NCBI GenBank assembly: GCA_050010255.1
Contig: JBEKLJ010000091.1
Location: 1 to 13,188 of the forward strand
Reading direction: 5' to 3'
Length of the DNA: 13,188 nt
Origin: JBEKLJ01 sp050010255
GTDB taxonomy: Bacteria > Acidobacteriota > Terriglobia > Bryobacterales > Bryobacteraceae
Positions within the stretch are counted from its first letter, which is position 1. Every line of letters begins with the position of its first letter. The translations under genes and the position numbers were made by a program. The notes below the pieces were generated by a model that worked only from the letters and a program-made list of their open reading frames with translations, did no database searches and had not been told where the DNA came from. Shown piece after piece: positions 1 through 6,929 of the stretch.

Positions 1-980
1 ACCTCTCGCTGGCCTTCGACGTGCTCTCCGACCTGGTCCTGCACCCGCTCATTCTCGCCGAGGACGTGGAGAAGGAGAAAGGCGTGATTCTGGAAGAGCT
101 CAAGATGGACCAGGACAACCCGGAGTACCTGGTGCATGAGATCTTCACGGCGAACTTCTGGCGCGACCACCCCATCGGCAAGCCGATCCTGGGCACGAAA
201 GACACCGTCTCGCGGTTCACCCGCGAGCGCGTGGCCGACTACTACTCCCGGAACTACGTGCCGTCGAACATCACCATCACTGCCGCCGGCCGCCTGGCGC
301 ACGAGCGGATGGTCGAGCTGGTGCGGGAACGGTTCGAGGACCTCCCGGCGGCGCCGGTGGCGCGGTCCGACCCCGAGCCGGCGACGCACGCGCGCATCGC
401 CATTCGCAACAAGAAGGCGCTCCAGCAGGTGCATCTCTGCCTGGGCGTGCCCTCCTATCCGCTCTCGCACGAGAGCCGGTTTGCCTGCTTCGGGCTGAAC
501 ACGCTGCTGGGCGGCGGCATGAGCTCGCGGCTGTTCCAGAACATCCGCGAGAAGCAGGGGCTGGCCTATTCGGTCTTCTCGGAGTTGAACCCGTACCGCG
601 ACACGGGCTGCCTGGCGGTCTACGCGGGCACTTCGCTCGGGGCGGCGCGCAAGGTGGTCTCGTCCACCCTCCAGGAGTTCCAGCGGCTCAAGCAGGACCC
701 GGTCGAAGAGGAGGAGCTTCGGCGCGCCAAGGATTACATGAAGGGGTCGCTGATGCTGAGCCTGGAGTCCACTGGCAGCCGGATGGCGAACCTGGCCCGG
801 CAGGAGCTGTACTTCGAGCGGTTCGCGAGCCTCGACGAACTCCTGGAGAGCATCGAGCGAATCAGCTCCGAGGACGTGCAGCGGATCGCGCAGACCTTCT
901 TCGAGTCCAAACAGATCGCGCTGACCGTGCTGGGCAGCCTGGACGGGTTCCGGATCAGCCGCCGAGATCTGGTGTGCTAG
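1..980 (+). CDS. M16 family zinc metallopeptidase, 3' part
   Basis: The gene enters from the left; the frame is open from base 3, so the GTG at 21 is an internal codon and not the start. About 325 residues remain, of the roughly 420 usual for single-chain bacterial M16 peptidases (processing-peptidase/PqqL-like). The HxxEH zinc motif lies upstream of the window. The distal glutamate ligand is expected in the VILEE segment (about 83-97). The second half carries the M16 C-terminal signature: a glycine-rich loop, then SSRLFQNIREKQGLAYSV (about 522-575), which in this family helps bind the substrate. The family cleaves peptides or processes proteins in the periplasm or cytoplasm; the substrate cannot be read here. 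It stops at a TAG (978-980). No terminator is obvious, and a palindromic repeat follows at once. Family assignment is secure; specific role unknown. Confidence 0.93.
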   Translation, partial: LSLAFDVLSDLVLHPLILAEDVEKEKGVILEELKMDQDNPEYLVHEIFTANFWRDHPIGKPILGTKDTVSRFTRERVADYYSRNYVPSNITITAAGRLAHERMVELVRERFEDLPAAPVARSDPEPATHARIAIRNKKALQQVHLCLGVPSYPLSHESRFACFGLNTLLGGGMSSRLFQNIREKQGLAYSVFSELNPYRDTGCLAVYAGTSLGAARKVVSSTLQEFQRLKQDPVEEEELRRAKDYMKGSLMLSLESTGSRMANLARQELYFERFASLDELLESIERISSEDVQRIAQTFFESKQIALTVLGSLDGFRISRRDLVC

Positions 981-1010
981 CGCGGATGTTTCACCATGAT
1001 CGTAGCGAGG

Positions 1011-1125
1011 CGCGATGAGAGGGCCGCAGAGACAAGGCGCGCGACGGCCGGAGGCCGCAGGCGTACTTGAACAGTACGTCGAGGACGCCGGCCGAGCGCA
1101 ACGCAGTATATGCGGCCCTATCGCG
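1011..1125. repeat. Long imperfect palindrome between genes (REP/MITE-like)
   Basis: About 115 bp that fold on themselves. CGCGAT (1011-1016) pairs with ATCGCG (1120-1125). AGGGCCGCA (1020-1028) pairs with TGCGGCCCT (1111-1119). CGGCCGG (1045-1051) pairs with CCGGCCG (1088-1094). The tip is CGTACT/AGTACG (1062-1067, 1073-1078) around the loop TGAAC. The layered arms and central GTAC hairpin resemble extragenic palindromic repeats scattered in many bacterial genomes. No target-site duplication or coding capacity is visible. It ends about 20 bases before the JAMM gene start, so it may affect that gene's leader. Copy number in the genome cannot be judged from one window. Confidence 0.7.
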
Positions 1126-1145
1126 CGCCGCAGCAGAGTTCGGGG

Positions 1146-1592
1146 ATGATCCGGATTGAACAGCGGCCTTGGGAGGAGATGCTCGAGCAGGCGCGCGCCG
1201 CCTATCCGGAGGAGTGTTGCGGCGCGATGCTAGGCCGGGCCGAGGGCGCGGTGAAGACGGTTGCGGCCGCTCGGCCGCTCGAGAACGTCTTCGCGGGCTC
1301 GCGGCGCACGCGGTACGAGGTGCGGCCCGAGGATCTGCTCGCCGCCCAGCGCGAGGCGCGCACCCGCGGGCTGGCCCTCGTCGGCATCTACCACTCGCAC
1401 CCGGACCGCGAGGCGTACTTCTCGGAAACCGATCTGGGGAACTCCTGCCCGTGGTACTCCTTCGTGGTGCTGTCGATTCGGGATGGCGAGTTCAGCGGCG
1501 CCGGCGCATGGCTGCCGGAGGCCGGGCAGGGGCGGGCCGCGGTGGAGGAACTCGAGCACCCGCCCGCGGCGCGAGCCGGAGGGGAGCGCTGA
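1146..1592 (+). CDS. JAMM/MPN (Mov34/PAD-1) zinc metalloprotease
   Basis: 148 residues, nearly all one MPN+ domain. The active site is complete: glutamate in PEECCG (residues 21-26), then HSHPDREAYFSETD, giving H83, H85, S93 and D96 as the ExnHxHx7Sx2D motif. Bacterial members cut isopeptide-like bonds after ubiquitin-like sulfur carriers (for example the CysO-cysteine hydrolase of mycobacteria) or act on related conjugates. No ThiS/MoaD-like carrier or MoeB/ThiF-like enzyme is in view, so the partner is unknown. The frame is open from an ATG at 1110, but that lies inside the palindromic repeat and would add 12 residues outside the domain. I use ATG 1146, which has only a weak GGGG just upstream. 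The C-terminal ~15 residues are low-complexity Ala/Arg/Pro. Cytoplasmic; no signal peptide or membrane segment. Confidence 0.88.
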   Translation: MIRIEQRPWEEMLEQARAAYPEECCGAMLGRAEGAVKTVAAARPLENVFAGSRRTRYEVRPEDLLAAQREARTRGLALVGIYHSHPDREAYFSETDLGNSCPWYSFVVLSIRDGEFSGAGAWLPEAGQGRAAVEELEHPPAARAGGER

Positions 1593-1668
1593 CCCGCCGG
1601 AGCAGCGGTGGCGTGCCAGTGCCGTCCTTGTCTGTGCTAAAGTAGCCCCAGTCCAGAGGAGAGAGACC

Positions 1669-2652
1669 ATGTTCTGCACCAATTGCGGGCAAACGATCGA
1701 TACCGATACGCGCTTCTGCCCGAGCTGCGGCAGCCCGGCCGAAGCGCCTGTGCAAACGCCGCCGCCGCCCACGCCGCCGCCGGCCGCCGCGTATGTCCCA
1801 CCGGCGCAGGCCGCGTACGCCCCGCCGCCGCAGGCCGTCGCATACGTCCCACCGCCGCAGGCCGCCGCGTACGGGCCGCCGCCGCCGGGCGAGGCATACG
1901 GCCAGCCACAGCCAGCCGCCTATGCGCAGCCGCAAGCGGCTCCGCCAGAGCGCAAGAAGATCAGCCCGGTCGTTTGGATCCTGCTGGTGATCGGCGGGCT
2001 GTTTGTGGTGGGGATCATCGCGGCGGTGCTGGTGACGGGCATCGTGGTCCACAAGGTGAAACAGGCCGGCTTTGACCCCGAGCTGCTCGAGAGGCGGCCC
2101 GAGCTGGCGTTCGTCAAGCTGGCCGTGGCCGCCAACCCCGATGCGGAGATTGTCTCGATTGACGAGGGCCGCGGCATCGTCAGCATCCGCGACAAGAAGA
2201 CCGGCAGGATCGTCACGATGAACTTCGAGCAGATTCGCAAAGGCCGGATCTCGTTCGAATCCGAGGGTCAGCACGTCTCGATCGAAGGCCGGAACGAGGG
2301 CGGCGAGGGGACGATGACGGTCACTACGCCGCAGGGGACGTCGCAGATCGGCACGGGCGCGATCCGGTTGCCGGCCTGGCTGCCCGCTTACGCCGGCGCG
2401 ACGCCCCAGGGCTTCTCGAGCCAGAGCGCGGATACCTCCTCGGGAGCCTTCTCCTTCAAGACCGGCGACTCGGCGGACCGGGTGCTGCAGTTCTATGAAA
2501 GCGAGCTGAAGAAGGCCGGCTTCACCGTCGAGGTGATGAGGCACCCAGCGGGCGGAATGGTGACCGGGGAATCGGGCACGAGGAAGGCCGTGGTGAACGT
2601 CATTGCCGACGTCAGCGGCACGGCCGTCACGTGCACGTTCGAGGACAAATAG
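1669..2652 (+). CDS. Zinc-ribbon, Pro-rich, single-span membrane protein
   Basis: 327 residues. Start ATG 1669 is set by AGAGGAG (1655-1661) at 7-base spacing; the frame is open further upstream but that overlaps the JAMM gene. Order of parts: a zinc ribbon with C3/C6 and C17/C20 in two CxxC pairs; a Pro/Ala/Tyr/Gln-rich linker (about 28-92); a positive patch ERKK; one membrane helix (about 100-128); then a soluble domain to the end. The last ~95 residues begin LPAWLPAYAGATP and contain FSFKTGDSADRVLQFYESELKKAG in two stretches. I recall such a tail in uncharacterised Acidobacteriota proteins that look like surface or stress proteins. No signal peptide is seen, so the ribbon is probably cytosolic and the C-terminal domain outside. 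Function unknown. Confidence 0.85.
   Translation: MFCTNCGQTIDTDTRFCPSCGSPAEAPVQTPPPPTPPPAAAYVPPAQAAYAPPPQAVAYVPPPQAAAYGPPPPGEAYGQPQPAAYAQPQAAPPERKKISPVVWILLVIGGLFVVGIIAAVLVTGIVVHKVKQAGFDPELLERRPELAFVKLAVAANPDAEIVSIDEGRGIVSIRDKKTGRIVTMNFEQIRKGRISFESEGQHVSIEGRNEGGEGTMTVTTPQGTSQIGTGAIRLPAWLPAYAGATPQGFSSQSADTSSGAFSFKTGDSADRVLQFYESELKKAGFTVEVMRHPAGGMVTGESGTRKAVVNVIADVSGTAVTCTFEDK
1783..1938 (+). repeat. Coding repeats of the Pro/Ala/Tyr linker
   Basis: Within the zinc-ribbon protein the units PPAQAAYA, PPPQAVAYV, PPPQAAAYG and variants recur about every 9-10 residues, with matching ~30-bp DNA repeats rich in CCGCCGCAGGCC. They form a flexible spacer between ribbon and membrane helix. Such DNA is prone to slippage, so linker length may vary between strains. 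Confidence 0.6.
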
Positions 2653-2669
2653 GCCCGCGCCGGGACGGG

Positions 2670-2699
2670 CGCCGCGCTGCTCGCTGGGAGGGCGCGGCG
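2670..2699. terminator. GC-rich hairpin between convergent genes
   Basis: CGCCGCGC (2670-2677) and GCGCGGCG (2692-2699) form a perfect 8-bp stem with a 14-base loop. It sits in the 108-bp gap where the zinc-ribbon gene (+) and the ligase gene (-) converge, where a bidirectional terminator would be useful. There is no T-tract on either side, so intrinsic termination is uncertain. Confidence 0.3.
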
Positions 2700-2760
2700 G
2701 ACCGAAACAGCGGCCCGCCTGCTCTCCGAGATCTTACGAGACTTGGGCGGTGGGCCCTTT

Positions 2761-4098
2761 TCAGAAGACCTGGACCTGAGGGGACTCCGCGGCCACCTGC
2801 CCGGGCGGACACGCCGGCTCGGAGGCCACGTATCCCACGGCGATCAGCGTCAGGAACATCTGGAGCACCTCACTGTCCCCCAGATTGTGCTCAAAGAAAC
2901 CCGCGACCAGGACGGCGATGATCGCAGCGATGCAGCCGTGCAGGACGGCCCTGGCGGGCCCTCTACCGGGGGGCTGCTTCGCAGCGGCCAGCCAGAAGTC
3001 CTTCAGCACCCTGCCCATGAGCCATAGGAATACCAGCAGCACCGGAATTCCGCGTTCCGCTGCGTACTGAAGGTAGATGTTGTGCAGGTGGCCGTACCAC
3101 CCCCAGGGCAACGGGCGAGAAATGTCGGCGGGCACGTAGCGATCAAACTGCGGGCGCACCTGCTCCGGCCCAATTCCGAACCACGGGTGCGCTTTCACCA
3201 TCTCCAGGCCGGTGCGCCACGTGACGATCCGATGCTGATTCGAATCCAGGTAGGAATGCGGCCGCACGATCGAGACCACACGCTCGCGCACGGCCGCCGG
3301 CGACGCCAGGAAACCCAGAACAGCCAGCGCCGGCAGCGCCACGAGCCACTTCCGGTTCCAGTGCCACAAGAGGTACACAAGCCCCGCCGCCGCTCCGACC
3401 CACGGGCCGCGCGTCATAGCCAGCGCCAGGGCCAGGCACATGACGGCCGCGCATGCCGCCAGCAACCGCCAGCCTTTGCGCTGGGGAGAGAACATGAGGA
3501 ACGCCCCGAGCATCAGCAGGACGATCACGAGCTGTCCGGCGAAGGTCATCCACAGGCTCATGAAGCCGGTGATTCGATTCTCGAGCAGTTGGTTGTAGAG
3601 GTTCCCGCCCAGACGCTTCGCAGCCAGGAACCTCTGTCCGAACTGCACCAGACCCCACAGCGCCGAGCAGGTGGCCGCGGCCACCCACCACATGACGAGC
3701 TGCCTCACGCCTTCGACTTGCCGCACCACGCTGGCGATCAGAAGCAGCGCCAGGAAGAAGATGTAGAACTTGCGCACCTGCGGCCATCCCGCCAGCACGT
3801 GGCCGGAGAGCGACAGCGACAGCACCGTGCCGGCGAAGAACAGCGCCAGGGGCAGCTTGAGGGGCGGGAAGCGCAGTTTCTCGCGCGCCAGCAGCACACC
3901 GAGGAAGGATACAGCTAGCAGGATGTGGCTTGCCCCGATCGAGCAGAGCGGAGCGACCGCGCTGGCAAGCGTCAGATAGAACACGGAGCGCCGGAGCGCG
4001 TTCCCTTGACGGAGATTCATGCGCTGGTACTGAGACCCAACTAGCCGGTTCGCAGGCCCCATCATCCGATGGCCTGTAGAATTGAAGTAGGGTAACAT
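2761..4098 (-). CDS. O-antigen ligase/polymerase family (Wzy_C) membrane protein
   Basis: About 445 residues, highly hydrophobic, with roughly ten membrane spans. The family signature lies in the C-terminal half: a large loop with GIGPEQVRPQFDRYV, then HLHNIYLQYAAERG, where the HN and the following glutamate are characteristic of Wzy_C (PF04932). Such proteins join lipid-linked glycans to a lipid A core or protein (WaaL/PglL-like) or polymerise repeat units (Wzy-like); sequence reading alone does not separate these. I chose ATG 4098 because GGAG (4106-4103) precedes it by 4 bases. However, the first 26 codons are less G+C-rich than the rest and precede any membrane span, so ATG 4020 (419 residues) is a real alternative. 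The gene diverges from the sugar-phosphate transferase and converges with the zinc-ribbon gene. It probably acts at the periplasmic face of the inner membrane. Confidence 0.87.
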   Translation of the reverse strand: MLPYFNSTGHRMMGPANRLVGSQYQRMNLRQGNALRRSVFYLTLASAVAPLCSIGASHILLAVSFLGVLLAREKLRFPPLKLPLALFFAGTVLSLSLSGHVLAGWPQVRKFYIFFLALLLIASVVRQVEGVRQLVMWWVAAATCSALWGLVQFGQRFLAAKRLGGNLYNQLLENRITGFMSLWMTFAGQLVIVLLMLGAFLMFSPQRKGWRLLAACAAVMCLALALAMTRGPWVGAAAGLVYLLWHWNRKWLVALPALAVLGFLASPAAVRERVVSIVRPHSYLDSNQHRIVTWRTGLEMVKAHPWFGIGPEQVRPQFDRYVPADISRPLPWGWYGHLHNIYLQYAAERGIPVLLVFLWLMGRVLKDFWLAAAKQPPGRGPARAVLHGCIAAIIAVLVAGFFEHNLGDSEVLQMFLTLIAVGYVASEPACPPGQVAAESPQVQVF

Positions 4099-4237
4099 AG
4101 AACTCCCCCCCGACGGTTCGACGGCAGGGCGACAGTATGACTGCTCCAAAGGCGCTGGCGCGGGGGGCCGTTTGGGTGGATCGGGGAAGCGGGACCCCGT
4201 TGGTGGCTGCGCACGGCGGGCGCGCTTGAAAGGAAGG

Positions 4238-5053
4238 GTGGCACCAAAGGTCGTGACTCAACGAGACTTTGGCGACGTACAAGTCCCGGCGCCAGGTGAG
4301 CTGGGCACGGAGCTACCCGGCGGCCTCGAGGAGCGGGCGGGCCGAATCGACGACGCCGCGCTCCTGGAGCCGGTCGAAGAGGGGTTTGCCGATTGGCGGC
4401 AGGTGCTGGCGGTTCTGGCGTCGCGGTATTCCGAGCCGGATCGCACGAGCACGCTCGAGCGAGCCGCGGAATACCTGTTCGCCGCCACGGCACTCGTGCT
4501 GACGTTCCCCATCATGCTGCTAGTCGCTCTGGCCGTGCGGCTCGGTTCACCTGGGCCGGCCCTGTTCCGCCAGTTGCGCGTCGGGCGAGGAGGCCGCCTG
4601 TTCGTCTTTACGAAGTTTCGAACCCATTACGCCGATGCCAGCGAACGGTTTCCGCAGCTCTATGCCTACCGCTACACTCGCGCGGAGATAGAGCACCTTC
4701 GCTTCAAGGCTCCCGACGACCCGCGGGTGACGCGGGTCGGCGAGTGGCTTCGCCGGAGCACACTCGACGAGCTGCCCAACTTCTGGCATGTCCTTACCGG
4801 CGACATGTCGCTGGTCGGCCCCCGGCCGGAGATTCCCGAGATGCTGCCGTATTACAGCGACGAGCACCTCATCAAGTTCTCTGTGCGGCCGGGAATCACG
4901 GGGCTGGCGCAGATTTCGGGCCGCGGGCGGCTGCGCTTCCTGGAAACTGCCGAGCTGGACGCCGAGTACGTCAGGAAGCGAAGCGCCGGGCTCGATCTGC
5001 GCATCCTCGCACGCACGATCTACCTCATTCTGCGCCGGGACGGAGCGTTCTGA
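4238..5053 (+). CDS. Polyprenyl-phosphate sugar-1-phosphate transferase (initiating PGT)
   Basis: 271 residues from GTG 4238; AGGA (4231-4234) lies 3 bases upstream. TTG 4226, GTG 4253 and an upstream ATG at 4172 are other options. After a ~75-residue variable N-terminus comes one hydrophobic segment (about 79-102), as in monotopic PGTs of the bacterial sugar-transferase family (PF02397). Family motifs follow: KFRT (126-129), LDELPNFW (176-183) with the catalytic Asp-Glu pair D177/E178, LVGPRPE (192-198) and RPGITGLAQISGR (217-229). The enzyme moves a sugar-1-phosphate from a nucleotide sugar to undecaprenyl phosphate at the cytoplasmic face, the first committed step of surface glycan assembly. 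It lacks the extra four N-terminal membrane spans of WbaP-type enzymes, so it is the compact form. Its stop overlaps the next gene's ATG by one base, implying translational coupling. Confidence 0.92.
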   Translation: MAPKVVTQRDFGDVQVPAPGELGTELPGGLEERAGRIDDAALLEPVEEGFADWRQVLAVLASRYSEPDRTSTLERAAEYLFAATALVLTFPIMLLVALAVRLGSPGPALFRQLRVGRGGRLFVFTKFRTHYADASERFPQLYAYRYTRAEIEHLRFKAPDDPRVTRVGEWLRRSTLDELPNFWHVLTGDMSLVGPRPEIPEMLPYYSDEHLIKFSVRPGITGLAQISGRGRLRFLETAELDAEYVRKRSAGLDLRILARTIYLILRRDGAF

Positions 5054-5997
5054 TGACACCCCCGGTGGCAGGCCGTCGAATGGCCGTGATCGGGGCAACG
5101 GGGTTCATCGGTTCTCATCTCGCCGAACACCTGGTCCGGAATGGAGCGGTCGTGCTCGCCGTGGCCCGCAGCACCCGCCGCTTGCAGAACCTCGAAGCAG
5201 TCGCGAGCGGCTGCCGCTTCGCTCTCTGCGACATACTCGACCGCGATTCGCTCGGTGCGGCTCTGGGCGAGTTCAAGCCGGAAGTGGTGTTCCACCTCGC
5301 CGCCGACATCGACGCCGGCGAGACCTTCGCGCACATGGCCAGCTCGCTCGAAAGCAACGCCATCGGCACGGCCAACGTGCTCGAAGCGGCTTCGAGCGCG
5401 GGGTCCGCCGTGTTCGTCTATGCCGATTCCTGCAAGGTTTATGGCAACGGGCCGGTGCCTTACCGGCAGGCGCAGCCGGAGGCTCCCATCTGCTCTTACG
5501 CCGTCGCCAAGGCCGCCGGATGGCAGCTCTGCCGCCTGGCCAGCGCGATCACCGGCCTGGCCGTGTGCGGTCTCCGCTCCACGTTCACCTATGGGCCCCG
5601 CCAGAACCCGAACCTGATCACGCATGCGCGCGACTGCGTGGCACGCGGCGTGCCGGTGCGTCTGCTGGGCGGCTCGCAGACCCGCGATTTGCTCTACGTG
5701 GACGATGCCGTGCGGGCGTACGTCGCCGCGGCCACCCAGCCCGCGGCTCGGGGATGCTCCGTGCCGATCGGCGGGGGCCGGGAACTCACGGTGGTCCAGA
5801 TCTGCCGCGAGATCGTCAGCCTGATGGGAAGCCGGATCGAGGTCATCGCCGGCGCGCAGGAACCCCGCCTCACCGAGATCTGGCGCAGCTATTGTGACAA
5901 CGCCGAGGCCAAGGATCTGCTGGGATGGTCACCGGAAGTGAACCTGAGCGAGGGTCTCTCGAGGACGCTTCTCCAGGACCGCTCCGGTGCTAACTGA
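5053..5997 (+). CDS. NAD-dependent epimerase/dehydratase (extended SDR)
   Basis: 314 residues, a normal length for an extended short-chain dehydrogenase/reductase acting on nucleotide sugars. Seen: nucleotide-binding GATGFIG (14-20), an acidic DILDRDS segment (60-66), HLAAD (81-85), catalytic S126 in YADSCKVYG, Y149 and K153 in YAVAK, and RDLLYVDDAV (211-220), typical of UDP-sugar epimerases and dTDP/GDP-sugar reductases. It should interconvert or reduce a sugar nucleotide, perhaps the substrate of the transferase just upstream. ATG 5053 shares its A with that gene's TGA (TGATG); ATG 5080, nearer the Rossmann strand, is less likely given this coupling. The last 8 bases overlap the 3' end of the convergent GT9 gene, leaving no room for a separate terminator. 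Substrate cannot be fixed from sequence. Confidence 0.9.
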   Translation: MTPPVAGRRMAVIGATGFIGSHLAEHLVRNGAVVLAVARSTRRLQNLEAVASGCRFALCDILDRDSLGAALGEFKPEVVFHLAADIDAGETFAHMASSLESNAIGTANVLEAASSAGSAVFVYADSCKVYGNGPVPYRQAQPEAPICSYAVAKAAGWQLCRLASAITGLAVCGLRSTFTYGPRQNPNLITHARDCVARGVPVRLLGGSQTRDLLYVDDAVRAYVAAATQPAARGCSVPIGGGRELTVVQICREIVSLMGSRIEVIAGAQEPRLTEIWRSYCDNAEAKDLLGWSPEVNLSEGLSRTLLQDRSGAN

Positions 5998-6901
5998 ACG
6001 GTATTGGGGCTAGCTCCTCGATCCCCGCGATTACCGCCTCGGTCTGTATCCCCAGAATGCCTTTGGGAGAGACGAAAGTCCGCGACGCCGGGGCTTTCCA
6101 CGGCGCCCAGATGACCTGGTGCTCCAGTCTGCCAAACAGAACCACGAGCGGAATCCCCAACGCGGCGGCCATGTGAGCCGGCCCGCTGTCGTTGCCCACG
6201 AACATCGCCGCCCCGGCCAGCAGAGGTTTCACCTCGCTGAGAGGCGCGCCGGCAATTGCGCGGTAACCGCGAAACGGCGCCAGGTCGTCGTTGCCGCCCC
6301 CGATGAACACGGGCTCTAGCCCGCGCACCCGCGCCAGGTGCTCGGCGACCACCAGGAAGCGTTCGGCGGGCCAGGTCTTGTACCCCGCCGCCGCCGTCGC
6401 ATGGATCACCGCGTAGGGCCGCGCCGCCGGACGTGGCTCGGTGAACAGCCGCGCGGCCGGCACCTCACCGATCGGCACTCCCAGGAAAAACATGGCGGAG
6501 GCGAGGTGCTCGGCGGTGTGTACCGTGCGCTCGGTTCCCAGGATTTCCTGGGCGCGCGGGATTCTCACGTTGTAGATGACGGAACCGCGATGTTGCGCGA
6601 ACCCCGCCCGGACACGCGCCAGCGAGGCTAACGTCAACAGCTTGCTGCGCGTGCCCCCGTGCAAATTGAGGCAGAGCGAGGGGCGCCAGCGCAGGACCGC
6701 CGTGTATTCCGGACCTAGAATCGCGGCAACCGCGGGGTTGCCTTCGAACACCGCGGCAAACCTGTCCTCGACCACCACGCCAATCTGCAAGTCCGGACGC
6801 GCGCGCTTGAGCAGTTCGAGCGCCGGCGTGGTGAGCACGCAGTCGCCCAATGAGCGCAGCCGGACCACGGCGACCCGGGCGCCGTTGCCGATCCGGTCCA
6901 A
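5990..6901 (-). CDS. Glycosyltransferase family 9 (heptosyltransferase-like)
   Basis: 303 residues from TTG 6901. Two Rossmann domains of the GT-B fold: the N-terminal RLRSLGDCVLTTPAL (from residue 14) matches the GT9 acceptor-side loop, and the C-terminal GNDSGPAH (236-243) followed by AALGIPLVVLFG is the GT9 donor-site signature. YKTWPAERF (174-182) is also typical. The family moves heptose or related sugars from ADP-sugars onto lipid A core or other glycans at the cytoplasmic face. I prefer TTG 6901 because AAGGA (6912-6908) stands 6 bases upstream and the protein then begins close to its first strand. ATG 6931 would add 10 residues, has no ribosome site, and overlaps the start of the divergent gene. 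The 3' end overlaps the SDR gene by 8 bases. Confidence 0.9.
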   Translation of the reverse strand: MDRIGNGARVAVVRLRSLGDCVLTTPALELLKRARPDLQIGVVVEDRFAAVFEGNPAVAAILGPEYTAVLRWRPSLCLNLHGGTRSKLLTLASLARVRAGFAQHRGSVIYNVRIPRAQEILGTERTVHTAEHLASAMFFLGVPIGEVPAARLFTEPRPAARPYAVIHATAAAGYKTWPAERFLVVAEHLARVRGLEPVFIGGGNDDLAPFRGYRAIAGAPLSEVKPLLAGAAMFVGNDSGPAHMAAALGIPLVVLFGRLEHQVIWAPWKAPASRTFVSPKGILGIQTEAVIAGIEELAPIPFS

Positions 6902-6929
6902 GACGCTTCCTTTTTGCGAAGTCAAAGCC

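Noticed and set aside
1492..2544. A 350-codon frame on the - strand opposite the zinc-ribbon gene
   Set aside because: Arg/Leu/Gly-rich shadow of a gene that has clear zinc-ribbon and membrane features and a good ribosome site.
3082..3918. A 278-codon open frame on the + strand opposite the ligase gene
   Set aside because: It is antisense to a clear membrane protein, rich in Arg/His/Gln/Pro with no recognisable domain, as expected of a shadow frame in G+C-rich DNA.
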